Shown one piece after another: positions 1 to 13,500 of a stretch of DNA of 64,000 bases (the stretch's first letter is position 1; each line of letters starts with the position of its first letter). The notes under the pieces are model-generated. The model saw nothing but the letters and a program-made list of their open reading frames with translations. It did no database searches and was not told where the DNA came from. Origin of the DNA: Cymbidium sinense (Eukaryota > Streptophyta > Magnoliopsida > Asparagales > Orchidaceae); contig CM038232.1 of the NCBI GenBank assembly GCA_021442155.1, forward strand, positions 64,077,436-64,141,435. Direction: 5' to 3'. The position numbers and the translations under genes are program-made.

Positions 1-1965
1 TGAGTATGTTTGGTATGATTGAAAAATGGGTTGGGCCAAGTTTCAATGAATTTGGAATTAATTTGATATGATTTGACTCATGTTGACCCATTTAGGTCAA
101 AATGGGTCAACTTCAGTCAAGTTGACCAATTAGTCAAATTGGGTCAAACAAGGGTTGGGTCAAGTTCATATGACGATTTGAAATATTTTGGCATCATTGG
201 TTTGGTTCAATTTGGTTTATATTTTGTTTTGGTTCATTTGATTTCATTTAGGTCAAATGGGTCAAGTTGACCAATTTGACACATTTGACCTATTTGGGTT
301 AGGTCATGGGTTAGTTTAGGTTTCATTGGTCATATGAAATGTATTAGTATCTTTATTTTGAATCAATTTTGGTTTAATTTGATTTTGGCTCAATTTGAAC
401 TTTTAGGTCAAGTTGGTATCAAGGCCAATTAGGCTAGGTTGGGTCTAGTTGGCCAATTGAGGCTTTGGTCAAGTTTAACAAGTGATTTAGAATGAACTTG
501 ACCCATTGGTTTCAATCAATTTGGCTTAAATCAAGTTTTGACACATTTTGACTTTTTAGGTCAAATTGGGTCAACTCGGGTCAAGCGGTTAATTGGGCTA
601 GGTTAGGCTCAAATGATGACTTGGTCAAGTTTAAACATTGATCATGAATGAGTTTTGATCAATGGTTTCAATCAATTTGGCCTATGATGGATTTTGGCTA
701 GTTTAGGTTTCATTTTGGCTACATGTTGACTTGGTCAACCCTTTGGTTTGACTTGGTTTGACCCAATTTGAGTGATTGATCATCTCATGATAATTGTTGC
801 TCACAATGTGAGGCTTAGTTGGGCTTAGTTCAATTCAATTTGGGCAGGATTAGAATTTGGCTTAAAAGGGATACTTTAGGTAACTTTGGGTCAAGTGACA
901 CTAAGTGGGTCAATTGACTTGATCAATGCTTGAATCAAGTTTGATTGAACTTGCATATGGACTTATGATTAAAATATAAATCCATTTGCATGTGATTTCC
1001 AAGTTAAATGGGTTTTGATTCATTTGATAATTTCAAGTTTAAATGGGTGAAAATGAGTTTGATTTTGGTTTGATTTTTGAGTTTAGTTTTGGTTTGATGA
1101 TTGAAGTTTATGTTTATATTTGGATTCATGATTGAAGGAGTGATTGAATCATGAAGAAAAATCAAGAGTTTGGCTTGATTTGACTTTGATTTGGCTAAGT
1201 TCAAGAATTTGACTTGAAAGGCTTAGTTTGAATTTTGGTTGAATTTGGATTTGATTTTTGAATTTAGTTTTGGTTTGATGATTGAAGTTTATGTTTATAT
1301 TTAGATTCATGATTGAAGGATTGATTGAATCATGGAGAAAAATCAAGAGTTTGACTTGATTTGAATTTGATTTGGCTAAGTTCAAGATTTTGACTTGAAA
1401 GTCTTAGGTTGAATTTGGATTTGATTTTTGAATTTGGTTTTGGATATTTGAATTTATATTTCATTTATATTTGTGAATATAAATAAAAATATAAATGGGT
1501 TATGAGAAAATTTCTTGAATTTAAATTGATTTAGATTTGATTTAGGCTAAGTCCATAAGATAGAATCAAAGTGACTTTGGAAAAATTTTTAGAATTTGGA
1601 ATTTCAATCATAAGCTTCAATCATTTGAAATTGATTTGAGTTTGAGAAAATCAATTAAGTTGGGATTGATTTAAGTTTTGATGTTGATTTGATTTGAAGT
1701 TTAGAGTTGGTTTAGACTTGATTTGGAATTTAACTTAAAGGAAGGAAGTGAGGAGTTCGTTCAAGTTATAGGATAGGTAAAATTTTCCTAGCACTCCTAA
1801 GGGATGACCTATTCTTATGGCTAAGTCTTCTAAGTTTCGAAGGCTAGGTTGAGTGTTCACCTAATCACCAGAAGTGTCTTAAGATTAAGAAAACTCTTAG
1901 TGTCTAAGATAAGTCCTATGTCTAAGATGGAGGGGTTGAGAGCTCATCCCAAAATTAAGTCAACA
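1..1965 (-). mobile_element. Truncated LTR (LTR-1), Tat-type gypsy, U3 end
   Basis: This is the sense-start (U3) end of a gypsy LTR that enters from the left window edge. It aligns along its length with 26893-28633 and more loosely with 8640-10518; the reverse complement is at 38765-40150. The plus-strand end is ...gtcaACA at 1965, matching the other copies, so TGTTGAC begins the LTR in the sense direction. It consists of degenerate GGTCAA, TTTGATTTG and TCAATTTGG words. Immediately right of the terminus the sequence enters the interior of another LTR instead of element-internal DNA. I infer an insertion of this copy into LTR-2. No coding function; the short open frames here are composition artefacts. 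Confidence 0.85.
1040..1440. repeat. 181-bp tandem duplication inside LTR-1
   Basis: A segment starting GATGATTGAAGTTTATG occurs at 1096 and again at 1277, a spacing of 181 bp. Both copies continue with the same 'attcatgattgaagga...gaatcatg' and 'aatcaagagtttg' words. The equivalent stretch of LTR-3 (around 27950) has one copy only, so the duplication is private to this LTR. Confidence 0.85.
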
Positions 1966-4900
1966 ACATGACATAAATCTAAGTGGAGAATGGACATGAT
2001 GGTTTACCTCCATAAGAGAGAATAAACTGTTCAACTTATGGACTTACAACCTTGAGTGGCCATCAGCTAACTCCTCCTATGATTCAAAATCATGTAGTCT
2101 GATCTTATGAATTGCAAGATAGCTAGAGTAGTTATTTATTTGGAGAAAAAGAGACTGAAGTCCTAAACCCACTCCTTAATAGACTAGAGCATGAGTGGTA
2201 TGAGCAATGCCATAGTCTAATGAAAAAAATCTTTTTAAATTTTATATAATTTTGACTCATCATTTTAATAAAGTGCTTGGGATTTTATGCTTAAATGCAT
2301 GATGAAATATGGTTATTGGCCAAATTATGAGAAAAGGGTGTTCTCCACCACAAGAGATGCCCTCACAGGTCAAACATTCCTCTATCGTGCAAGGATAGAG
2401 ATCCCCCATATTCATGGAAAATGGAATATGCATGCATGATGTGAGACATACAACATTCAGTTAAAGGGTTGCTAATTTTTTTAATTATCTTGTTTAAAAC
2501 TTAGGCTTTATGATGAGGTTATGAGTTGTTAAGATATTTTTAGTTTATGATTAATTGGGATAGAAAAAATAATTTTATCTTAAGAGCCTAATCGTATCCA
2601 GGCCACACATTCAAACATAAAGCATATAAGAAACTATGAAAAGCATGTTGGTTTCTATTGCGCAAAAGCTAATTAAAAAATCAAATAATTTTATAATACT
2701 AGCGCAAAAGAATAAAAGGTCGGTGCGGTTGGGTATCATCGTACAACCCGAAAGGAAAAGATGAGTAACCGAGCTCTACTCTACTACAACCCAAAAAATG
2801 AAAGAATAGTTACAATTATAAATGGATGAATGCTATTGGTGTGGCTTCACATCTTCATTCTTCTTCTTGTCTTCTTCATTTCCACCGTTGATTTAGTGGG
2901 CTTCAAGGTATCACATGGCACCCCAGGACTAAGGCTTATGGCCAATGTTGATCATAATCCCCCATAGCACTAATCCTAATTCCTAATGTAAAATTACATT
3001 AAAAATAGAAAAGTAAATCTAACTACACATGTAAAATAAGTGTTAGATAAACACACATACAATCCCAAGCAATTATATTTATAATTTGGACTTAGCACCT
3101 TACACATGGGTAACCAAGCCCACCTGTCCTAGCTTGGATTATTCTTATGGGCTTAAGCAACCTGCAAAAGAGAGCTTTTTAATTTATTTTTAAGTGTCCC
3201 ATTACGCACAATCCCCTGTAGAAAATATGATTAGGCTAATAATAGTCTACCATCAAGTCTACAAAATGTACACCCTAACATGTAGTCTAAAATATTACAT
3301 CACAAAAAAACATACATCACACCATGCACGATCCTAATATAAAGTTAGAAGTGGTGACTTAATTATAATGTGTGTGTATTAAGGCTTGTGTTGTATGTCC
3401 TAACTAGGCATTAAGGTTATGATTTCCTAAATGTGAAAAGATTCAATTTAACAAAAGGGTTGATTTTACTTTAAGTTGTTTAGTTGATTTGAGTATTTGA
3501 ATTTGTATTTTCTTTTGTTTCATATGATTTACACTTAGCAAACTAAGTGTTGTAAAGATAAGAAAGAGGATTACCCTCTTTCATCCCTACCCTAAGCCAC
3601 TTTCTAAAGCATGTTAATTTAATTTATTTCCCTTTAGTGAATAGCTTATTACCCATTTTAAATTAATCCTAAGTTTAGGTTCACTTTAAATGATTCCATT
3701 CAATATAAAATTCATCTTAAGATTAATTTGTGATGATATTAAATCGTAAGTATGCCTACACATGCAATATTTCTTTTAACGCACTTTAAATAAAAAAATG
3801 CATATATGTATTTTGTAGAAAATGAGATTTTCACTCATTAGCTACATGCACATTCAAGTGCATAAAATTTTTAAGCAAGTACTTCACCATTGTTAACCAC
3901 AAGAGTGAGGTAAAGACCTCCTTGGGGTTACTTAAAGTCTCATATCCCCGGAATGTCCAGACTAGATATATCCACTATTCTTGAATACACATGAATGTAC
4001 AAATAACTACAAGAATGGAGAAATCATACAAAAGTTGTATTTCTTTCAATTGTTTATACATGAGTTAAAGTTCTATCTAAATTCTAATATAGAAGTACAT
4101 AAGAATGAATACAAACAAATATTGTGTCCTTTTCAAAAGGACTATGCTTTTGTTAACATCTAAACTTTATGGAAATCCATGTAGACTAAATAAAGAGAAC
4201 TCCGTATCACATATTCTAAGCTATAGACACATGCAAGCTTATAGATATTTATAACTATTATCACTCCAAATATTATAGCTGATTTATAAACATTTGAAAA
4301 TAACTTTGATTTAATAGTGATAATAGCCACACATATTATAAATTTAATTCAACACATGCAAGTTCAACATAAAGAAAATTTCATTTGATTTATTTTTGAA
4401 AGACATGAATGAATGATTTAAATGGCATACAACATTTAACATGATTGTAAAGGAAATACTAAATATAAACATATAATCTCATTCAATCAAACTAATTCCT
4501 AAGGACAATCATATTAAATAAAAGCATTTAAAGAAAATCAAAGCTTGTTAATGCTATATTTTATTTTATGTTTTAACTTGATCTAATGAAATAAAGGGAA
4601 GTTTGTTGATCCTAATCCATTCCCATGTTTGTGGTTTAATTTAGTTTAATGAAAAAGGTAATTAGGTCAATTTTATGGGTTAATTGGGTTGTAATATGAG
4701 TTAAGTCCATTAATTACCCCTTTCATATGCCACCATAGCATGGTTATCTAAGTAATTATGTGCCGACATGATATGCACATGCTTTTGGAAATAAAACCAG
4801 CAATGATCCTATGAAGATAAAAGGGCCTAATGCAATTGGCTTAGAATTATTGGTTAGTTAAGCTAAATGATTTAATTAAGTACTCTTATAACGCTCCCAC

Positions 4901-4974
4901 ATATGTAGGCTAGTTATAATTTCATTAGAATTCTCTTAGGCTATTGAACACTTAAGAGTTTACCCATGGTCATT

Positions 4975-7130
4975 AAGTATCTTAATTAGCCCATTTGAAT
5001 TTATGTGATTGATTTGATTTGATTTGATTAATATTTGTTTGATTTAATTTATTTTAAAATTTGAGTTTGTCTCTTCTTCATATATTTTGGTTGATTAGTT
5101 TTTGGATTAGACGTTTTGATTTAATTAAATTTTGATGATTCAATATCCTTTAAATTAATATATAGTAAAGTTTAAGTTTGTCTAATTTCATGTATTTTTG
5201 ATTGATTAATTTTAGATTAGATGTTTTGATTTAATTTAATTTTGATAATTCAATATCCTTTAATTTAATAACTAATTTATTTTCCAATTGGATTTTAATT
5301 TAAGATTTTAATTTCATATAATTGATGTCATTTCGATGTTGTTTAAATTCATTGATTTTTATTATTTCATTTAAGTTTGATTTGGATTAGTGAATGCATT
5401 CCAAATAACTTATGATTTGATTAAACATCACTAGGATCTTTTATTTGAATTTTAATTAAGGGTTAAGCTTATTTTTGATATTGATTAGAATTTGGATATG
5501 GTTTGATAACTTTAGAGTTTAGTTTTAATTTCATGTTGATTTAATTTGATTATGGTTCATTTATTTTGAGTTCGATTGGATTAAATGAGTTGAAAGTTTG
5601 TTTTGATTTTAATTGAGTTTGATTACTTATGATTGAAATTTCATTTCAATTTCATTCATTTATCATATTTATTAGAGTTTAGTTTGTATTTGATTTTATG
5701 TTTTGATTTAATTATTTGATTTATACATTTAATAGTTGATTAGTTTATCTTATTTAAGTAGGTTGAATTATATTTAATTTGATTATGTATTAAATTGATG
5801 AGAGTCTTTCTTAATTTAATTTAATTTGATTTGATTAGCTTTATTAGTTTATGGATTTGCTTTGGTTCAATGTGATTATATAATTAGTTTAATTAAGAAG
5901 TGTGATTAGGTTAATTATTAAATTAAATAAAGATATGTTTAATTTTTAATTTGGTTTCATATTTATTTAGATTAATGATGTAATTAATGACTTAAAATTT
6001 AGATTTAATTTAGGATTTGATTGACATTTTAATTGCATTTTAATTAGGTTCAAATTTATGTTTGATTAAGGTTAGGTTTAATATGATAGATTTAATTAAC
6101 TTAATTAGCTTATTTAAGAGGTGTGATCAAATTAATTAGTAGATTAATTAAGTGTTTGATTTGAGTTCGATTTAAGAATTAGTTTTAATGTGATTTATTT
6201 AAATCTATTTGGTTCATTAAGATTATGGATTAATTCAATAAGTTTGCATTAATTAGATTTGATTAAGGATACTTCAATTTTAAATTATTAGATTAATTAA
6301 AGATTTATTTAATTAGAAATTAATGATTTAATTGCCCATATTTGAGAGATTTGATTTAATAGATTTAATTAAGTGTTTTACCTTGAATTTGATCTGATTA
6401 AAGGGTTTATTACTGTTGTCATTATTTGACAGATTGCTAGAACCAATTCATTTATATTTTATTATTTATTTATTTTCAATTAAGGCTGATTATATTAGAG
6501 TATTATTTGATTTCATCTATCATTATGATTATTTAATTTCATTTAATACTTTAATTATGAATTTATCTTTAATTTAATTATTAGGTTCATGCATTTAATG
6601 GTTAATTAGCTATCTTGTTCCTAATGGATTGAATTTGATGTGATTTAGTTATATATTAATTTGATTAAGTTTACCTTAGCTTTCTTTGATTTACGTTGAT
6701 TAATATTAAGTGATTAGCTAGGATGAATTGGATTTATAATTAATTTGATTTAGAGTTTAGTGATTAATCAATGTTCAATTTTCTTTAATTTATTAAGTGA
6801 TTTTATATGATTAAGATTTGATGTTTGATATAAGTTTAATTTAATTAATTTGATTTATATTAAAGTTTCATTATTTGTTTAATTATGAGTTTAATTTAAA
6901 ATTTAATCATTTAATTGAGTTTCATTAACTTAGTTAGGTTTAGTTATGTTTAATTTAATTTTATTTAAAGATTATGTGATATTTTTTTGATTTGAGATTT
7001 GTTCAATAATTATTTAAGTGTCATTTCATTTATGATTTTGATTTAATAATTGAATTATTAAGAGTTTAATTTTAATTAATTCTTTAAATGATTTTATCTT
7101 AATCCTAAGTATTTATTTTAGGTTTATTAA
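4975..7130. repeat. Low-complexity TTGATTTAATT tract in LTR-2
   Basis: More than 2 kb is built almost only from permutations of TTTGATTT, TTTAATTAA and TTAATTTGATT. There is a strong strand bias: T and G on plus, A and C on minus. The inverted counterpart lies at 41400-44120. LTR-3 keeps only a short version (about 25100-25665). No gene is seen. Confidence 0.8.
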
Positions 7131-7589
7131 GCTTTAGAAGATTATATCATTTTCCCAAAGATCTTAGATGTTAACTGAAAAGATTTATTCTATTTTGAAG
7201 ATTGTTTTATGATTTTTTGGATTTTTTTTATTTCTTTTATTAAAATAGATAATCTAAATTTCAAAATTTAATATCTCTGAATCTAGACATTATTTTGACT
7301 TGAAATTTTTTATGTTAGGTGTATTTTAGCTTTTGTTTCAATCCCTAAAAATGTCATACCAATTTGATTTGTATTTTTGGTTTAATTAATGAAATTTGAT
7401 TTTCATTAAAACCTAAATTAGGCTTGATATATCTAATAGAAATTGCAGATTTTGGTCTCATTGGATTCCTCTCAGAAAGGAAAATCCAACGAGCCATTAT
7501 TTGTAGTTTTTTATTGAGTATTTTATCTTTTATGAATTTTTGAAGTTGTAGGAAATTTAAATAATTTTTAGAATTGAAAAATTGTCAAT

Positions 7590-7770
7590 TTTCCCACTAA
7601 ACCTAGTCAACGCCACGCGGCGTTGATGTGGTAACGCGGTGCCATGCGACACCGCATGATTGGCTAGTTTTGTGTGGTGCATGGTGCCACGATGCCGCAT
7701 GATTGGGCCACGGACGCCGATGCGTACCGCAGGTGAATACGTGTTCCACGATCGACGGTCCCGATCGCAG
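7590..7770. repeat. CpG-rich hairpin segment in LTR-2
   Basis: This is a sharp GC- and CpG-rich island in an AT-rich LTR. Two hairpins are visible. CAACGCC(acgc)GGCGTTG at 7608-7625 has perfect 7-bp arms. GCGGTG...CACCGC at 7636-7655 has 6-bp arms. Corresponding GC-rich blocks occur in LTR-3 (about 25670-25850) and LTR-4 (about 40930-41200), so the position is conserved though the sequence has drifted. Role unknown. Confidence 0.6.
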
Positions 7771-10518
7771 ATCTGTTCCACTATCTAAAGGCTGAAATTG
7801 AGCGATTCTAGAATTAATCTCAGCCATCCATTTATTTGAATGGGAAATCGGATGACTTCTGCTTCGTCTGCTCCCCAGCGGATGAAAGCGATGTATGAAA
7901 TAGTGATTTCTACAAAATTTTTTATGGAAATCATGAAAATCTACCAGATTCGATGAAATGTGGTCCGATGAGGCTCAATTTTGTGTCGATTCTCACCAAG
8001 AAACTTTTATGTTTGCATGAGGATCACAAAAAATGAAGAATGTAAGGGATTTCTAAGGGAAATTCCTAAAATCATGCTAGAATTATCATAAATAAGAAAT
8101 CCTACGACTAGCTGAAGTTTGACAAAATTACCTCACCAGGGATGGTTTTGACGGCAGTGTTGATCTGAGCACTCTCCTGGATGCAAGAGAAAGCTTTGGA
8201 GTGAATGTAGCCTCTGTCTCCCCTTGGAATGTTGTATTCACCAATAGCCACCGCTTCCTTGTTGAAATGCACCCAATTTTTGTGTTTTAGCTCAAAAGAA
8301 GTGGGGAAGTGGTTGTTGGTTGCTTGGGGAAGCTCTTGGAGAGTGAATGAAGGCAAGAGCAAGATCTTGGAGGCTTCAATTTTCTATCATTTTTGGATGG
8401 CCCAAATTCACCATTAAAGGTGATGAGGAGATGATTAGGAGGTGATGGCTGATTGGGGACTTTGGATTTAGCTCCAAAGTATTCCTTTGGGGCTATGAAG
8501 TTAGTCTTCAGTGAATGCAAGTGATGGGGAGGATTGAATAAAGGGATTGTGTGGAATCTGATGTGGGGGAGAATCCATGAGGGATTTGATTGGGTTTGGA
8601 CTTATCTCAAGTGGGATTGGGTTGGGTTTGATCAGCTCACAAGATGCCATGGATTGGTTTCAAAAGATTTGGCTCAATTTTGATTATTTGGGTCACATTA
8701 GGGCATGTTGGGTTAGATTGACTAATTGGTGAAATTGGGTCAAACCAATGCTTAGGTTAGGTTCAAATGATGATTTGAAGTATTTTGGTATGATAAATTT
8801 GATTTAATTTGGCCTAGAATTGATTTTGGCTCATTTAAAATTAAATGAGTCAAATGGGTCAAGTTGACCAAGTTGATCAAATTGATGAAAGTTGATCAAA
8901 TTGGCTTGGGTTATGGATTGATTCATGTTCAATTTACTAATTGAAGATGAATGTAGTCTTTGGTTTGAATCAATTTGGATTTAATTTGGATTTAGGCCTT
9001 TAGGTCAATTTGGGGCTAAATGGTCGATTGGGCTAGGTTGGGTTAGGTCTGGCTCAATTGATGGTCAAGTCAAGTTCAAACATTGATCATGGGTTGATGT
9101 GAATCAATGGTTTCAACCAATTTGATGTAGGGTAAGTTTTGGCTAGTTTTGGTTCATTTGGGCAAAAGGGTTGACTTGCTCAAATGACTAAGTTGTCTTG
9201 GTTTGACCAAATTCATGATAATTGGTCATCCTAGGGTGATCAATGGTCATGGTATGAGGCTTAAATGGGCTCGGTTCAATCCAATTTGGATTGGATTAGA
9301 ACTTGGCTCAAAAGGGTCCTTTAGGTCACTTTAGGTCAAGTGAGCTTAAGAGGGTCAATTAGCTTAGTTTTCACTTGATTTAAGTTTAGTTGAACTTATA
9401 TAGGAGCCTAGGATTGAAATATAAATTCAACTACAATCAATTTGGAGTCCAATGGATTTTGGTTCATTTGAAATTCAAAAGTCAAAAGGGCTAAGTTGGG
9501 CTTGACTTGGGTTTACTTGAATTTGGTTTGATGATTGTAGGTTTCATTTATATTTAGATAGGTGATCAAAGGAATGATTGACTCAAGAGAAATCTATTGA
9601 TTTTGACTTGATTTGGATAGGATTTGGCTAAGTTCATAGAATTGGTTCAAAGGGCTTAAATTGGGATTTGATTTGATTTGGATTTGGTTTTATTCATTTG
9701 AATGTAGATTTAATTTATATTTGGAAGATAATCAAATGAATAATTGATTTATTAGAAAATTAATTGAGTTTGAAGTGATTTGAAGGCAAATTTGGCTAAG
9801 CTCATGAAGGTAGGTTCAAAGGGATTAGAAGGGGATTTAATTTAGTTTGATTTAATTTTGATGATTTGAGTGTAGATTTTGTTCATATTTGTGAAGATCA
9901 TTGAATATATGATTGATTTATAAATAAATCAATTAAATTTGGGTTGAATTGGGTTAAGATTTGGCCAGGTTCAAGGCACCAACTCAAATGGCTTATGAAG
10001 GATTTTGGTGTTTGAGTTTGATCATGGGCTTGAATCATTGGAGTTGGATTTGAATTAGAATTTAATTGTTTAATTGAAGGATTGAATTGATATTTGAGAA
10101 AATCAATTGAGTTTATGATTTGAATTTGGCTAAGGCTAAGTCCATAAGATAAAATCATAGGGCTTAGGAATGATTTTGAATTTAGATTTGATCATAGATT
10201 TCAATCATTTGATTTGGAATTTGGAATTGGAATTGGAATTTGAATTTGAATTTGAATTTGAGGTTTGGTTTTGGATTTGGGTTTTGATTGGATTTAAGAA
10301 GGTGCACATGGATTGGGTTTAGGCTATAGGATAGTTGATTTCTTTAAGTCCTAAGGCATAGCCTAATCCTATGATTAACTCTTCTAAATCTCTAACCTTA
10401 GGTTAAGTGTTCATCTAATCACTAGAAATGTCTTATGACTAAAGAGCTCTTCGTGTCTAGAAGAGTCCTAAGTTTAATAAGAGGAGGTTGAGAGCTCACT
10501 CCAAAAGTGAGGTCAACA

Positions 10519-13500
10519 AAAGGACCCCTAATAGGTGTGGTGTAATTGACAAGGCACATCGCACGTATTGGCGTTGACCGAGATGATCAATAACATCTAG
10601 AAGATTACAAGCATTAATGAAAATGATATATACCTAGACCCGAGAGGTAGATAAAATCATGATCTTAGTGCAATGCTGGTCTCTTTATGCCAAGGGTATA
10701 AGAGAGCCAAAAGGACTCCGCTGGGGATTGAGTACAAGAACCTTTCACTAGGGAAGCAGGTTTAAGCTACTCATTGGGGATCTGGATTTGAGTTTGATTG
10801 TGAATACGATTAGTTGGGTGTGTATCCACAGGGGATAAGAATTTATAAAACATTGGGGATCATGATCATATTAATTTTAATATATTTATTTTAATTGATG
10901 TGGAGGCATATCCACTAGGGATATGGATTTGATTTCGCTAGGGATTATAAATATGAACCTTCTACTAGGGAAGCAGGTTCAAGCTATCCGTTGAGGATAA
11001 GAGTTTGATTGGATTTCTTATGGCTCTAATGGGGAGAATGATTTTGAATTGAGGGTACATCCACTGGGGATATAAGTCTGGTTGAATTTATTAGATTTAG
11101 ATTTTGATTTAGGCTCCACTAGGGAGACTATTCTGTATTTAGCGCTTAGCTGGGGAGAAGTTTAGTTTGTTTGATATGTTTAATTTGACTCCACTAGGGA
11201 GGTTGGCTTTGAATTTGGTTTATTATATTTGATTTGACTTCACTAGGGAGGTTGGTTTTAAATTTGATTTGTTTAAAAGGCCCATCCACTAGGTATATGA
11301 GCTTGAATGAATTTGTTTGATTTTAATTTTATTTAATTTATGGACCCAGTAGGTGTGTGATGGATCTACTAAGAAGGAGCCATGAGGGCTTTGGCTTATC
11401 TTAGATTTATGAATTCAAAGGGGTAGTCTACCCACCATAAGGTAGGGTTATCCAACCTAAGGGTTGCCTTTCGGTGTGCAATGGTTCTACTAGGAAGAAA
11501 GCATAGCAGACTTACATCTTTTAAAGTGAGAAATAACTGCTAAGGTGATCTGTTAGATGCAAACAAATTGAACCCGACCTAAGGTGACTACTAAATGAGT
11601 GCCACTAGGGATCTTATCTCAACTCAAGAGTAGTCTAGATGATTAATTTGATTTATTTTGATTTGATGGACCCTATCGGTGTGTGATGGATCCATTAATA
11701 AGGTTCCATGGGGGCTTTGACCTATCTTAGATTTACAAATCCGAAGGGGTATTCTACCGCCATAATGTAGGGCTATCCAACCTAAAGGTTACCTTTTGGT
11801 GTGCAACGATTGTGCTAAGAAGAAAGCATAGCAGACTTATATCTTTCAAAGCAGAGAATAACCGTTAGGGTGACCTGTTGATGGCACAACAAATCAAACC
11901 TAACCTAAAGCAACTATTGAGTGATTGCCACTAAAGATCTTACCTCAACTCAAGAGTAGTCTAGATGATTAATTTGATTTATTTTGATTTGATGGACCAT
12001 CGACAATGGACTGCAGAAGTGGCAATGTCGCCTTTGGCATTTATTTATTTATCCAAAAGGGTAGTCTACCAGCCTTAAGGTAGGATTATCTGACCTAAGG
12101 GATGCCTTTCGGTGTGCAACAACCGTGCTAGGAAGAAAGCATAGTAGACTTACATCTTCCTAAATAGGGACTAGCCATTGGGGTGACCCATTGATGTACA
12201 ATAGATCAAACCTGACCTAGGGCTGCCCGTCGGTGTGCAGCAGTCATGCTAGAAAGAATGTATAGTAGACTTACATCTTCCAATGCAAGGATGACCACCG
12301 GAGTGACTTGTCTGTGGCACAACAAGTCAAACCCAACCTAAGGGAGACTATTGAGAGAGTGTCGCTAGGGACTTATATCAACTCAAAAGTAGTTAGATGA
12401 TTCCTATAGGGAGTTGTGCTAACACTGCCCTAAAGATATGATGTATGCTTAGGAAAGGTGCCACTGGGGGCGTTAATTTCTAATCCCCAAGCGAATATAT
12501 ATATTTTGTTTATTTTATATCGTGGACTCTATTGGTGTGTGAGGAACCACACTATGAATGGGCTATGTCGGCCTTCACCTATCTCAGATTTACTGGAACA
12601 AGGGAGAATCTACGCATCCACGAAATAGAATCTCCAACCACAGGAGTGGTACTAGGAAAGGAAGACTGTCCAATCTCATAGTAACTCGAGTAGTGTCTAA
12701 ATGGGGTCACAAAGGACATGATCCAAGTAGAGCACTCGTAGAGGAGGTGCCACTAAGGGTGTTATCCTGATACTTGATGAAAATAATGCTGAGGCACTCA
12801 AACGGAGAAAGCATAATCTTACGCCATAAGTGGTGTATCCACCGGGTCATCAGATAGCAAAACCAACCAACCTAAGGTGCTCATCGATAATCGTAGAGAA
12901 GGCGTGTTGACTTTCATCTCCCTAAAGAGGAATTGATTATTGTGATAGTCTATCATCGGCTCGACAAGTGCTATCCGACCTAGGGCTGCCCGTCGGTGTG
13001 ATGGCTATACTTGGAAAGAAAGCATAGTAGACTTACATCTTCCAAAGAAGGAATCAATCACTGGGGTGACCTATTGACGGCGTAACAGATCAACCTGATC
13101 TAAGGGTGACTACCAAGTAAGGAATTAAAAGAAGGACTGGACCCAGACTTGAAGTAGTCAGGAGGAAAAAATCCACTAGGGGACTTACCCTAATCCTCTA
13201 CTCGACCAAGTTAGTTCACAATGACTAGTTTAAGAAGAAGGTGTAGCAGACTTACATCCTCTTAAATGAAGCCAACATGATGACAGCTTATCGACCACAC
13301 AGTATGGCCTACCATACAGACAAGGCACTCATTGGTGTGTAGTGGATAAGTAAGGGAAGAAAGTGTAGTAGACTTACATCCTTCAAAACTACAAGACCGC
13401 TGGGGTGGCGCACTAATAGGGTAATACATCAGCCCGACCTAAAGAAGCTAATGAGTGAGTGCCACAGAGGGTGTTATCCCACACCAAAGTAGCCCGAGGT

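Larger units (their letters stand above)
1966..10518 (-). mobile_element. LTR-2 (3' LTR of gypsy unit 1), lacks its first ~0.65 kb
   Basis: This long LTR is homologous block by block to 21990-28633 and, inverted, to 38765-45800. Shared landmarks include the 'catgacataaatctaag' start, the 'ttacctcc' block, an AT-rich tract, a GC-rich segment, a 'ttacctcacca' block at 8130 and the GGTCAA-rich U3 ending in gtcaACA at 10518. Its right end is followed by the 3' non-coding region of unit 1, so it is the 3' LTR of that minus-strand element. About 650 bp present at the start of LTR-3 is missing here because LTR-1 abuts at 1966. The intact length would be about 9.2 kb. Peptides read from this interval have no family resemblance. 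Confidence 0.85.

Noticed and set aside
8108..8362. 84-codon minus-strand frame in LTR-2
   Set aside because: It lies wholly inside the LTR and aligns with non-coding sequence of LTR-3 and LTR-4. The frame is not kept there.
9898..10158. 86-codon minus frame rich in Asn, Gln and Ser
   Set aside because: A by-product of the TTTGATT/AATTGG composition of the LTR U3; similar frames occur at 1004-1385.
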